Source of the DNA: Methylophilus aquaticus
Lineage (GTDB): Bacteria; Pseudomonadota; Gammaproteobacteria; Burkholderiales; Methylophilaceae
Assembly (NCBI RefSeq): GCF_030769565.1
Contig: NZ_JAVCAP010000004.1
Coordinates: 1-64,000 of the forward strand
Length of the DNA stretch: 64,000 bases
Reading direction: 5' to 3'
Shown: positions 1 through 8,749 of the stretch, piece by piece
Numbering within the stretch: position 1 is the first letter of the stretch
Layout: the number at the start of each line of letters is the position of its first letter
Translations under genes and position numbers: made by a program
Notes under the pieces: generated by a model
Seen by the model: only the letters and a program-made list of their open reading frames with translations
Told to the model about the DNA's origin: nothing
The model's database searches: none

Positions 1-26
1 GCGTGGGTTCTTCGGGTACGTTTCAT
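1..26 (-). CDS. IS3-family transposase OrfA, 5' end only (partial)
   Basis: Only the first eight codons lie in the window; they read MKRTRRTH and run off the left edge. This start is typical of the small OrfA (helix-turn-helix) protein of IS3-family elements. The purine-rich stretch AGAAAGAAAG just upstream could be the ribosome binding site. A terminal inverted repeat lies about 70 bases further upstream, the usual spacing for such an element. The family call rests on a very short peptide plus the IS-end sequence, so it is moderate; the rest of the element is outside the window. Confidence 0.5.
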
Positions 27-84
27 TGCTTTCTTTCTCTGCTTTCTGCCGCCTATCGGCTGCAAGGTTAAGCAAGAATATCAC

Positions 85-201
85 TTAAAACACTGTCCAG
101 TTTTCCGGGTCCACCTCTAAATACACCGCGACTAAAGTGGCGAAGCCTTGAAAGTAACTTGCAGTAACTTCGTTATTGAGTAGTTTGAGTAGGCATTCCA
201 T
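85..201 (-). pseudogene. Small gene downstream of cas13b, truncated by IS insertion
   Basis: The reading frame starts with ATG at 201, 15 bases after the cas13b stop, with an AGGG ribosome binding site 8 bases upstream. It encodes about 29 native residues and then reads into the IS terminal repeat at 113, ending at a stop in the IS after 38 codons. Residues 14-29 (VTASYFQGFATLVAVY and on) are hydrophobic and could be the start of a membrane helix. In type VI-B loci the gene next to cas13b is often csx27 or csx28, both membrane-associated accessory proteins. The position fits such a role, but 29 residues are too few to identify the family. The spacing suggests one operon with cas13b. Confidence 0.5.
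94..113 (-). mobile_element. Terminal inverted repeat of an IS3-family element
   Basis: Read on the minus strand this is TGGACCCGGAAAACTGGACA, beginning with TGG and resembling the ends of IS3-family elements. The element extends to the left out of the window, with its OrfA start at position 26. The sequence to the right (114 onward) is the interrupted host gene. The other end and the target duplication are not visible. Confidence 0.55.
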
Positions 202-216
202 ATCGATGACCCTAAG

Positions 217-3200
217 TTATAAGTTAAGTGGCGCTGGATATAGCGACTCAATTTGGTTTAAAAAATATTCTGCCACTTGTGGTGCACTGGTATCGGCCAA
301 TTGCTGTTTTGCCAGGTCGAGCATGGTGTTCGCCCGCGGGTATTGACTTTGCTGCGTAGGGTATTGGTTGTGTGCAAAGGCATTACGCAATACCAGCATG
401 CAGTGCATTTTGGTTTCGGCATCTGCTTGGGGCTGGGCTTTAAAGTAAGCACTGAGCAATTGTCCATGTTCACTGCCTTTGTAATGAGCATCTAGTCCGT
501 AACGCTGGTGACTTTGCAGCTCAAACGCATGCAAGCGTTCAAATACTTGGAGGCGGCAACGTTGGTACGCTTCTAACTCTTTGGCAATCACTTCGCGCGG
601 GATGTTGTGAGACGCGTAATAATTGAGCAAGCCTTTTAGGCGGCGATCTTTTAAAAATCGCCGAAACTCGCCAATTTTTTTAATGCGTATTTGTGCTTGG
701 CTAATGGTTTTCCCGTGTATGGCCAATTGGTAAGACGTTTGTTTGTCTAGCAGTGTTTTATCTAACTGGTGCAGTTTGAGCTGGCTGATTTCTTGATTAA
801 GGCCATGATTGAGCGCCAATAGTTGTTGACTGGCTAAAAATAGCACTTGGTCTTGAGTGCGTACTGCGCGGATGTTTTTCTCGTTCTGTTCAAACTTACG
901 GTAGGCAGCCTGTTGTTGAGTTTTAGATTCTGTCGGGTACTTTTCTTGCAAATGCTCTTTAATTTTTGTGTGTAACGCGTTCGCAGAGCCGTAAGGCTGT
1001 TGTGTGTTAATAGCATGTGCGGATAACGCTTGAAACTGATTGGTTCTGTTGTCATATGCTTGTGCTACAAGTTTGTATTCACGCTTTTTTTCATAAACTA
1101 CTTGTGGTTTATCTTGCAACACGTGTGTGTAATACAAGGCAATTAAATAGCTTGTATTGAGTTTTTCGCTTTGCTCTATCGCGTGTGTGAGTACGGCATG
1201 GTTGAGTTGCAGCAATGCATGCTTGATATACGGAAAAAACAGACCACGTGGTAAGTTCACAGGTTGAGCTTTGAGTTTTTCAATATGTCGTTTGACGTTA
1301 AAGTCTGGCTTGTCTCGGGTGGGGGTTTTTAACCAGTGGTAATGGCTGATATGACTGGCGTTTTGTGTAATATCGGTTTCTACCCTTTGCAAATAATGGG
1401 TTCGTGCGCGGTAATAGCTTTGATAAAAGCCAATAATGCCAGCATGACTTTCTTTAAGCACAGTAGCTAAAAAGGGATGGTTTTTTGATGCATCAGCATT
1501 ATCTATTAGCTTCATCGCTGTGCATAAATTAGGCAGTTGGGCTTTGTCTCGGCCATAAAAAGCCAATCTTGCTTGTAGCTCGGCTACAATCAGGCTTGTT
1601 GGCTTACCTTTGTTGTCCGATTCATCTTGCGGTGGCTGAAAACGCACAATGTCATCTGCTAAATCTTCGCCCATCACGCCTGCTTTGACTGGACGTTGTT
1701 TTTTATCACCGGGTCGGTTGCTTTTATCTTTTTTGTCCGCACTGGTACTGCGTTCAAGCGCAGCTAATCGCTTTTCACCAATGTTCATTAGGGTGCTAAT
1801 GGTTGAGAGCGCGTTGGCTTGATAACGACTGCGCTTGTTCATCAACGCATCTCTAATCACTTTTGGTATTTCATCCGGCATGATTGCTTGCTTGAGCGGA
1901 CTGTATGTATATTGTTGTGTAAGGTCAAAGATGGCTTGCGATGTTGTGTATCGCGCGGGCTGTTCAGCAAGTTTATCAAAGCAACGATGCAAAGCCTCTT
2001 TATACTGTTGAAACACCAATTGCTCTATTGAACCTTGATGAAGTGCGGGATGCTTTTCACGTAGTAGCTGAAAAAACGACAGATGCAACATTTCATGTTT
2101 GCTTAGCCAAAAGTCGGGTTGCTCGTTTGAAGGTGATTTGTAACGATTTTCAATGGTTTCATGTGGTAAAAGTTGTGGATAAATTGCTTGGTTGGGCTTA
2201 ACTACTTTAAGTGCAACATTGTCATCAAGCAGATGATAGTGCGGCGTAGTGTCTACCAAATATGGATTTAAATCAGCATTGGTGATTTCCCTATTGTCTT
2301 TAATCAGAGCTTGCCACTCTTGCGGAATTGGGGCCTGCTCCACCTCGTTTAAACGCGCGAAAGTATGCAGTTTTTGCTTGAGCCTGCGGGTGTCTTTCAC
2401 ATCGTCATAGAGCGTTTTTGGGTAGGCAGCAAAATAAAAATCACCTAAATCAATATGGAAACGTAACTTTTCAAATGCCTTGGTTTCATCAAAATAGCGC
2501 ATCATCAAAGGTATAAAACGTTCGCCATGACGAATAAAAAGAATCTCGTTACCATCATCTGTCTGATTTTGCTCTGCATCTTCTACTGGGATTTCATAAG
2601 CCGCTTGGTCAGCTTTTGACAAGACTGGAAATAATAATGAAGGGCAGCGAGCGAGTTCGTTTAGCATATCCAACCCCAATGTTTGCGTATCAGTAGAGTT
2701 GTCTATACGTTCGTTTGGTAGCCGAATGCTGTAACAAGTAAATACTTTAAGCGTGGCTTTATGCGCAGCTGTATGGCTACTTTTGAAACCACTAAGCTGT
2801 TTTAAAAAATGATAGCTGTCCTGTTTGTTCAGGAATAAGCAAGTCAGAAAAGCACGACCATAGTCCGTAAAAAAGCCTTCACTGTCTGTAAAACAGTATT
2901 TGAATCCTGGATCGATAATTGATTTCGGCGCGTCTTTTGATTTGTCTGGATTCCGAATTTTTCGGCGCAAATGTTTGAGGTCATGTTCATTTAGCTGATG
3001 GCGTGTCTTGCAGACACGAACCGCCATATCGAAAATGTCATAAAGAAAGCCAACCAGATTTTGGTCTGGCGACTTTGGTGGATGATAGGCGTGAGTAGCA
3101 TAGTTACGCTCATAGTTTAAGGTGCTTGCAAGTAGCTTAAGTAGAAATGCGTAATCATTTGGTAGCAAGCTGTATTCTTGAGATTTTCTAATATGCTTTT

Positions 3201-3534
3201 TCTTTTGGTCGGTCTCTGCTGTTTCCGTTTTAACTGAACTGAAATAGCGATATGCCATGATTCGACGTTGAAGACGCTCTATAAACCCCAAGCCTTTATT
3301 TAAGGCATTAATTGCTCGTAGAGGTTGCCTCGCATCCTTACTGTCTGATAGCAGTTGAATTATAGGATGGCTCTGTAGATTTTCTTCATCAATTACTTTT
3401 TTGCCAATTCGTTGAGCGATATCATTCAGCAATAAATGATAGTTGTGCGTGGCTTGATTTAAATAAGCTGCAAAGACATGTTTGTTTAACACCGGTCGCC
3501 CCTTTCCGAATGGACAGTTTTTTATTCTTTTCAT
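217..3534 (-). CDS. cas13b: Cas13b: type VI-B CRISPR RNA-guided RNase
   Basis: Cas13b uses a crRNA to find target RNA and then cuts RNA with two HEPN domains that come together. Seen here: an R-x4-H motif near each end, RNYATH (R143, H148) and RNAFAHNQYP (R1050, H1055), the placement typical of Cas13b. Family blocks include FKYCFTDSEG, LDMLNELARCP, LRFHIDLGDFYF, TTPHYHL, RFQPPQ, NLPRGLF and KDRRLKGLL, in the same order as in Prevotella Cas13b as I remember it. The 1105-residue length is normal. ATG at 3534 is preferred; an upstream TTG at 3594 would add 20 residues. Neither has a clear Shine-Dalgarno. The gene is visibly more AT-rich than everything to its right, which points to transfer. No array, cas1 or cas2 is in the window; the next gene downstream is broken by an IS. 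Confidence 0.95.
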   Translation of the reverse strand: MKRIKNCPFGKGRPVLNKHVFAAYLNQATHNYHLLLNDIAQRIGKKVIDEENLQSHPIIQLLSDSKDARQPLRAINALNKGLGFIERLQRRIMAYRYFSSVKTETAETDQKKKHIRKSQEYSLLPNDYAFLLKLLASTLNYERNYATHAYHPPKSPDQNLVGFLYDIFDMAVRVCKTRHQLNEHDLKHLRRKIRNPDKSKDAPKSIIDPGFKYCFTDSEGFFTDYGRAFLTCLFLNKQDSYHFLKQLSGFKSSHTAAHKATLKVFTCYSIRLPNERIDNSTDTQTLGLDMLNELARCPSLLFPVLSKADQAAYEIPVEDAEQNQTDDGNEILFIRHGERFIPLMMRYFDETKAFEKLRFHIDLGDFYFAAYPKTLYDDVKDTRRLKQKLHTFARLNEVEQAPIPQEWQALIKDNREITNADLNPYLVDTTPHYHLLDDNVALKVVKPNQAIYPQLLPHETIENRYKSPSNEQPDFWLSKHEMLHLSFFQLLREKHPALHQGSIEQLVFQQYKEALHRCFDKLAEQPARYTTSQAIFDLTQQYTYSPLKQAIMPDEIPKVIRDALMNKRSRYQANALSTISTLMNIGEKRLAALERSTSADKKDKSNRPGDKKQRPVKAGVMGEDLADDIVRFQPPQDESDNKGKPTSLIVAELQARLAFYGRDKAQLPNLCTAMKLIDNADASKNHPFLATVLKESHAGIIGFYQSYYRARTHYLQRVETDITQNASHISHYHWLKTPTRDKPDFNVKRHIEKLKAQPVNLPRGLFFPYIKHALLQLNHAVLTHAIEQSEKLNTSYLIALYYTHVLQDKPQVVYEKKREYKLVAQAYDNRTNQFQALSAHAINTQQPYGSANALHTKIKEHLQEKYPTESKTQQQAAYRKFEQNEKNIRAVRTQDQVLFLASQQLLALNHGLNQEISQLKLHQLDKTLLDKQTSYQLAIHGKTISQAQIRIKKIGEFRRFLKDRRLKGLLNYYASHNIPREVIAKELEAYQRCRLQVFERLHAFELQSHQRYGLDAHYKGSEHGQLLSAYFKAQPQADAETKMHCMLVLRNAFAHNQYPTQQSQYPRANTMLDLAKQQLADTSAPQVAEYFLNQIESLYPAPLNL

Positions 3535-3547
3535 TAAGCACAATTTA

Positions 3548-3576
3548 TTTATATTAGTTGGCTTTGTGTAGCTTAA
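3548..3576 (-). promoter_or_regulatory. Possible sigma-70 promoter of cas13b
   Basis: On the minus strand TTAAGC (-35, 3571-3576) and TATAAA (-10, 3548-3553) are separated by 17 bases. Transcription would start near 3541, only about 7 bases before the ATG at 3534, giving an almost leaderless message. This would explain the missing Shine-Dalgarno. It is a pattern match only. Confidence 0.35.
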
Positions 3577-3617
3577 CCAGATTGATGTTAGCAACTGCTT
3601 TATGCTAAATCAATCTG

Positions 3618-3656
3618 ACCCCAATAATGTTGGGGTGCCTACGTCAATTAACGTAG
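3618..3656. repeat. Two adjacent small palindromes upstream of cas13b
   Basis: ACCCCAA...TTGGGGT (arms 3618-3624 and 3630-3636) is followed at once by CTACGT...ACGTAG (arms 3639-3644 and 3651-3656). They lie between divergent cas13b and the kinase gene and could be operators or hairpins. Neither has a T-tract of the terminator type. Confidence 0.4.
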
Positions 3657-3744
3657 TGATTGCATCATCTAACTATCCTAGTATATGCTCGGGAAAAACC
3701 GTGCCTTGTTCCCAACTTGGCTATTAATACTGAAGGATTGTTGA

Positions 3745-6700
3745 TTGTCTACCCCGTCCGCTTCTGGATTGTCTACCGAAACCCATGCCGAGCCGATACA
3801 GCGTATCGTGAAAATTCGTCGCGACTATAACAATTGGGTGGCGAATGAGACGATAGAGGATTATGCCTTGCGTTATACGCCGCGGGCGTTTCGCAAGTGG
3901 TCTATTTTGCGGGTTTCCAATACCGCTTTGGGGGCGATTTCGTTTTTGGTGCTGGAGGCGATTGGCGGGACGATTACGATTAATTATGGCTTTCCCAATG
4001 CCATGTGGGCGATTTTGGCGGTGGGGTTGATGATTTTTTTAACCGGGCTGCCTATCAGTTACTACGCTGCACGCTATGGTCTGGACATGGACTTGCTGAC
4101 GCGGGGGGCCGGGTTTGGTTATATCGGCTCGACGATTTCTTCGTTTATTTACGCCAGTTTTACGTTTATTCTGTTTTCGCTCGAAGCGGCGATTATGGGC
4201 TATGCGCTGGAGCTTTATTTTCATCTGCCTTTATATCTGGGCTATCTGGTGAGTGCGCTGATTGTGATTCCACTGGTCACGCATGGGGTGACGCTGATTA
4301 GCCGTATTCAAATGATTACGCAGCCGGTGTGGATTGCGCTGATGTTTTTGCCTTTTTTCGCGATTTTGCATGCCGACCACGATATTTTGCACCGCTTGAG
4401 TAGTTTTGCCGGGGTGCATGCGGAGGGTGGGCAGTTTAACTGGATGTTGTTTGGCGCGGCGACGGCCGTGGGCGTGGCGCTGATTCCGCAGATTGGCGAG
4501 CAGGTGGATTTTTTGCGTTTTATGCCGGCGCGCAACAAGGAAAACTTCTGGCGCTGGAATCTGGGTGTGTTAATGGCGGGACCGGGCTGGGTGATTCTGG
4601 GCATGCTCAAAATGTTTGCCGGGGCCTTGCTGGCGTATATGGTGTTTAACCGTGATATGCCACTCACTTCGGCGGTTAACCCAACCCATATGTACTGGGT
4701 GGGGTTTAGCGAGGTGTTTAGTAACCCTGAGGTGGCTTTGGCGGTGACCGCGCTGTTTGTGTGTGTGTCACAAATCAAGGTCAATATGACTAACGCTTAC
4801 GCCGGGTCTCTGGCGTGGTCGAATTTCTTCGCACGGCTTACGCATAGCCATCCTGGCCGCATTGTGTGGGTGGCGTTCAATGTGATGATTGCCATTGTGC
4901 TGATGGAACTCAATGTGTTTCAGGCACTGGAAGAAATATTAGGGCTGTATGCCAATATTGCGATTGCCTGGATTGCGGCTGTGGTGGCGGATCTGGTGAT
5001 CAATAAGCCGCTTGGTTTAAGCCCGAAAGGCATCGAGTTTCGGCGGGCTTATTTGTATGACATTAACCCGGTCGGGGTCGGCGCGATGTTTGTGGCCTCG
5101 GCAGTTTCTATCATTGCCTATACAGGCGCCATGGGTCCGCTGGCTCAGTCATTCTCGACGTTTATTTCGCTGTTCACGGCCATGCTGCTTTCGCCATTGA
5201 TTGCATGGTATACCAAGGGAAAATATTATCTGGCACGGCAACGCCCTAAATATTTGCAACCCAGCAAGACGCAGCAATGTGTGATTTGCGAACGTGAATA
5301 TGAAATGAATGATATGGCGCATTGCCCGGCTTATGGCGGCGCGATTTGTTCGCTGTGTTGCTGTCTGGATGCACGTTGCCACGATGCCTGCAAACCACAG
5401 GGGCGGCTGAGTGCGCAATGGGAGGCCTTGAACAAAAAGTTTTTGCCTCAACGTTTATGGCCACATTTAAATGGAGGCGTTGCGCACTTTTTGCTGTTGA
5501 TGGTGATTGCAATGATTTTGTTTGGAGCCACCATCGGTCTGATTTACCTGCATGATGCGCTGACCATCGGCCGCGAATATCCCGAGCTGATGCAGTATTT
5601 TCGTTCAGGGTATTTGAAAGTGTTTGTTGCGTTGCTGTTTTTGGGCGGGATTGTGGCATGGTGGTTAGTGCTTACTTCAGCCAGTCGGCGGGTGGCGCAG
5701 GAGGAATCCAACCGCCAGACCGGACTCTTGCTGGAAGAGATTGAGTCGCACAAGAAAACCGATGTGCAGTTGCAAAAAGCGCGTCGACTGGCTGAAGAGG
5801 CTAACCAGGCCAAGAGTCGTTATATCACGGGCATCAGCCATGAGTTGCGCACGCCCTTGAACAGTATTCTCGGTTACGCCCAGTTGCTGACCAATGACGA
5901 GAGTATTCCGGCGCACCGGCGGCAGGCAATTAAAACGATCAGCCGTGGTGGTGAGCATTTACTCTCGCTGATTGAAAGCACGCTGGACATTGCCCGCATT
6001 GAAAGCGGCAAAATGACGTTTGATATCAAGCCGTTAAATTTCCCCGAATTTATTACCCATATCGTCAGCATGTTTGAAATTCAGGCGCAAAACAAAGGCT
6101 TGTCTTTTTACTTTGAGCAGGTGGGTACGTTGCCGGAGTATGTGCGTGCAGACCACAAACGCCTGATGCAGATACTGGTGAATATTCTCGGCAATGCGGT
6201 GAAATTTACCACGCAGGGCAGTGTGCGGTTTAAAGTCAGTTATGCGCGTGAAATTGCGCAAATCGACATTGAAGATACCGGGCCGGGCATTGCGCCTGAT
6301 GAGGTTGAAAAAGTATTCGAACCATTTGAACGTGGGAGCGCGGCAGACAATGTGGGCATTGGCGGCACGGGCCTTGGCTTGACCATCAGCAAGCTGCTGA
6401 CCGAGTTGATGGGCGGCGAGATTCATTTTGACAGCGTGGTCGGGCAGGGCACGCGTTTCGAGATTCGCCTGTTCCTGTCACAAATCCGCGAAACGGCACA
6501 TCTGGCCAAGCAGGCGGTCCGTCAACATGTTGGCTATGAAGGACCGCGCAAAACTATTCTGGTGGTGGATAACGAAGCCGTAGACCGGGAGCTGCTGAAA
6601 AATACGCTGGAACCGCTGGGTTTTATTGTGCATGAAGCGGGCAATGGTCAGGTCTGTGTTAACACCTACCAGCAGGTGCGTGCAGATTTGATTTTGATGG

Positions 6701-7179
6701 ATCTGGCCATGCCGGTGATGGATGGCTGGGAAGCCGCTTATATCATCCGTCAGGTCCACCAGTCAGCCATTCCGATAGCGATTGTGTCGGCCAATGCTTA
6801 CGATAAAAATCTGGATAATCAGGCGCAGATTCCATCGCAGGATTTTTTTGTGAAGCCGGTGAACCTGGCCGAAATACTGGACTGGATTGGTAAATCATTG
6901 GCATTGAAGTGGCAGTATGCGGTGACTGCGCCACTTCCGCTGCCTGAGACGACTAGCAACATGGCAGCGGCAGATTTGCCGGTGATTGCGCCCGCATTGC
7001 TGGAAAATTTGATGCAATTTGCCCGCATGGGGTACGTTAAGGGTGCGCGTGAGGTGCTGGCGACCCTCACGCGCCAGTATCCGCAGCACCATACAATGAT
7101 TAACGCATTGCAACAGGCCATGGAGCGCTTTGATTTTGCTAAACTGCAAAGCTTGATTGAGGAGTACCAGAAAAAATGA
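3745..7179 (+). CDS. NCS1-permease-like hybrid sensor histidine kinase
   Basis: This 1144-residue membrane protein joins a transporter-like sensor to a kinase. Residues about 35-490 resemble an NCS1 (purine/cytosine/allantoin) permease with about 12 membrane helices. A cysteine-rich stretch follows: nine cysteines between C512 and C549, a possible metal or redox site. Two more membrane helices come next, then a HisKA domain (SHELRTPLN, phospho-acceptor near H699), a HATPase (DTGPGIAPDE, GGTGLGLTIS) and a receiver domain (MDLAMPVMDG, D986). The C-terminal tail may be a degenerate HPt-like region. The start is TTG with an AAGGA site 7 bases upstream. It overlaps the next response regulator gene by 4 bases, so the two form one system. 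The ligand is unknown; a nitrogenous base or related compound is an inference from the permease family. Confidence 0.9.
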   Translation: MSTPSASGLSTETHAEPIQRIVKIRRDYNNWVANETIEDYALRYTPRAFRKWSILRVSNTALGAISFLVLEAIGGTITINYGFPNAMWAILAVGLMIFLTGLPISYYAARYGLDMDLLTRGAGFGYIGSTISSFIYASFTFILFSLEAAIMGYALELYFHLPLYLGYLVSALIVIPLVTHGVTLISRIQMITQPVWIALMFLPFFAILHADHDILHRLSSFAGVHAEGGQFNWMLFGAATAVGVALIPQIGEQVDFLRFMPARNKENFWRWNLGVLMAGPGWVILGMLKMFAGALLAYMVFNRDMPLTSAVNPTHMYWVGFSEVFSNPEVALAVTALFVCVSQIKVNMTNAYAGSLAWSNFFARLTHSHPGRIVWVAFNVMIAIVLMELNVFQALEEILGLYANIAIAWIAAVVADLVINKPLGLSPKGIEFRRAYLYDINPVGVGAMFVASAVSIIAYTGAMGPLAQSFSTFISLFTAMLLSPLIAWYTKGKYYLARQRPKYLQPSKTQQCVICEREYEMNDMAHCPAYGGAICSLCCCLDARCHDACKPQGRLSAQWEALNKKFLPQRLWPHLNGGVAHFLLLMVIAMILFGATIGLIYLHDALTIGREYPELMQYFRSGYLKVFVALLFLGGIVAWWLVLTSASRRVAQEESNRQTGLLLEEIESHKKTDVQLQKARRLAEEANQAKSRYITGISHELRTPLNSILGYAQLLTNDESIPAHRRQAIKTISRGGEHLLSLIESTLDIARIESGKMTFDIKPLNFPEFITHIVSMFEIQAQNKGLSFYFEQVGTLPEYVRADHKRLMQILVNILGNAVKFTTQGSVRFKVSYAREIAQIDIEDTGPGIAPDEVEKVFEPFERGSAADNVGIGGTGLGLTISKLLTELMGGEIHFDSVVGQGTRFEIRLFLSQIRETAHLAKQAVRQHVGYEGPRKTILVVDNEAVDRELLKNTLEPLGFIVHEAGNGQVCVNTYQQVRADLILMDLAMPVMDGWEAAYIIRQVHQSAIPIAIVSANAYDKNLDNQAQIPSQDFFVKPVNLAEILDWIGKSLALKWQYAVTAPLPLPETTSNMAAADLPVIAPALLENLMQFARMGYVKGAREVLATLTRQYPQHHTMINALQQAMERFDFAKLQSLIEEYQKK

Positions 7180-8108
7180 CCAGTCCAAACCATACCGTAT
7201 TGATTGTAGATGATGTGCCGGAAAATCTGGCCTATCTGCATGATGCGCTGGATGAGTCCGGTTACCATGTTTACGTTGCCAATTCGGGTGAAATGGCCTT
7301 GCAGGTCGCACACCTGATGCAGCCACAGGTGATTTTGATGGATGCCATGATGCCGGGCCTGGACGGCTTTGCCACTTGTCGCCGTATTAAGGCGGCCGCA
7401 GAAACCCAGCACATTCCCGTGATTTTTATGACCGGCCTGACTGAGGTCGAGCATGTCACCATGGCGTTTGATGCTGGCGGTGTAGACTATGTGACCAAGC
7501 CAGTGCGTCCGGCAGAAGTGCTGGCGCGCTTGCGGGCGCACATCCAGAATGCGACCAAAATGCAGCAGGCCACCTCGGCCCTGGACGCATTTGGCCAGGC
7601 CACGATTGCAATTTTACCTCAGGACAAGCGCCTGATTTGGCAAACGCCGTTGGCCAAGCATTACCTGCAGCAGTATTTTGGCGAATGGGCGGCCAAAGAG
7701 GCCGGTAACAGCGCACCTGGATTACCGCCCATGATTTACCAGTGGCTGGAAAGCTGCGTGCAGCAGTTTGCCAGTGGCTTGCCCATGCAGGGCCTCAACG
7801 TTAACCAGGGCAATGCCAGGCTCAGCATGAGCGTGGCTAACACCACGGAGGAGCAGTGGGTGGTGGTGTTGCGCGAGCACTCGGATGACGCGCAGATCGA
7901 GGCGCTGGGCAAGTTGTTCCAGCTGACCAAACGGGAGTCCGAAGTGTTGTATTGGATCGTCAAAGGTAAAACCAACAAGGATGTCGGCGAGATCCTGGGT
8001 ACCAGCCCGCGCACCATCAACAAACACCTGGAGCACGTGTTTCAAAAACTCGGCGTTGAGACGCGCACAGCGGCAGCTTCTCTGGTCGCGTCTAAAATCA
8101 AATTTTAG
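7176..8108 (+). CDS. LuxR-family response regulator
   Basis: An N-terminal receiver domain (residues 1-125; phospho-acceptor near D56 in ILMDAMMPGLDG; conserved K in YVTKPVRP) is joined to a C-terminal LuxR/GerE helix-turn-helix at about 245-305 (LTKRESEVLYWIVKGKTNKD and SPRTINKHLEHVFQKLGV). The 110-residue middle part is not a known domain to me. The gene overlaps the hybrid kinase gene by 4 bases (ATGA) and is surely co-translated with it, so it is the likely output regulator of that kinase. Its targets cannot be read from the sequence. A strong terminator follows. Confidence 0.93.
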   Translation: MTSPNHTVLIVDDVPENLAYLHDALDESGYHVYVANSGEMALQVAHLMQPQVILMDAMMPGLDGFATCRRIKAAAETQHIPVIFMTGLTEVEHVTMAFDAGGVDYVTKPVRPAEVLARLRAHIQNATKMQQATSALDAFGQATIAILPQDKRLIWQTPLAKHYLQQYFGEWAAKEAGNSAPGLPPMIYQWLESCVQQFASGLPMQGLNVNQGNARLSMSVANTTEEQWVVVLREHSDDAQIEALGKLFQLTKRESEVLYWIVKGKTNKDVGEILGTSPRTINKHLEHVFQKLGVETRTAAASLVASKIKF

Positions 8109-8129
8109 GCAGACTGTGTATTAAAAAAA

Positions 8130-8151
8130 CAGGCCAGCAATTGCTGGCCTG
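8130..8151. terminator. Bidirectional terminator
   Basis: A perfect 11-bp palindrome (CAGGCCAGCAA / TTGCTGGCCTG) is flanked by an A-run on the left and a T-rich stretch on the right. It serves the convergent response regulator gene (plus strand) and the outer membrane protein gene (minus strand). Confidence 0.85.
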
Positions 8152-8175
8152 TTTGCTTTGCGGCTACGTCTTGGC

Positions 8176-8730
8176 CTAGAAGCTGTAGGTAAAGCCCACG
8201 CTGGTGACGTTTGAATCAAAGGTTTTTGAGCCGCCACCGGTGACATCGACTGCTGCTTTGTAGCGGTCCCAGCCCACGCGCATGGCGATATTTTTATCAA
8301 AGTGGTATTCGGCCCCCAGGCCATAGGTTGCACCGGTGTGCGTGGCATCGCTGTAAACAGGCAGGTCACCGCTCACCTTGCTTTTGGTCGAAGCTACCCC
8401 GAGTTTGCCATACAGGTTGAATCCGTCATTGAGTGGCACAAAGCCCACTGCGGTCAGGCTCAGTGCATCGGCCTTGACGCTGCCACTTACGTTATCTGTC
8501 ACTTTACCAATGCCGGTGTACTGGCCCTCTATGCCAAAATAGTCATTGAATTTATAGCCAGCCAATGCGCCGACCACCGCCTGCTTGTCTTTATCAACGC
8601 CGCTGGGTGTGCGCAAATCCGGCATGCCAAGGCCAAGGTTGAGGCCGCCATAAAAGCCTTCTGCACTGGCGGGAAACGAGGTGCTTGCCAGTAAGGCACC
8701 GGTGATGATCAGGCTGCTGATTGCTTTCAT
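8176..8730 (-). CDS. Outer membrane beta-barrel protein (OmpA/opacity-like)
   Basis: This 184-residue protein has a signal peptide (MKAISSLIITGALLASTSFP, cleavage after ASA). The mature part has alternating, glycine-rich strands of a small 8-stranded barrel: FYGGLNLGLG, GYKFNDYFGIEGQYTG, LYGKLGVAST, YGLGAEYHFDKNIAMRVGWDRY, ending in the typical terminal aromatic VGFTYSF. The start is taken at M with the signal peptide; a longer frame upstream overlaps the TPR gene and is not credible. It sits 19 bases after the TPR protein gene and is probably co-transcribed with it. Its exact function is unknown. Confidence 0.85.
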   Translation of the reverse strand: MKAISSLIITGALLASTSFPASAEGFYGGLNLGLGMPDLRTPSGVDKDKQAVVGALAGYKFNDYFGIEGQYTGIGKVTDNVSGSVKADALSLTAVGFVPLNDGFNLYGKLGVASTKSKVSGDLPVYSDATHTGATYGLGAEYHFDKNIAMRVGWDRYKAAVDVTGGGSKTFDSNVTSVGFTYSF

Positions 8731-8749
8731 GAATGGATTGGCCTTTACG

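Noticed and set aside
1-216. Possible CRISPR array or direct repeat next to cas13b
   Set aside because: I looked for a repeated 30-37-base unit on both sides of the gene (1-216 and 3535-3744). None is present; the left part is the IS end and the truncated frame.
1819-2201. Plus-strand frames inside the cas13b gene
   Set aside because: They are antisense to the conserved Cas13b blocks and have no ribosome site or recognisable product.
4308-4784. 158-codon minus-strand frame opposite the permease part of the kinase
   Set aside because: Shadow of a GC-rich coding region; the plus-strand frame has clear domains.
6819-7541. 240-codon minus-strand frame across the kinase/regulator junction
   Set aside because: Antisense to the receiver domains of two genuine proteins, with no start site or domain.
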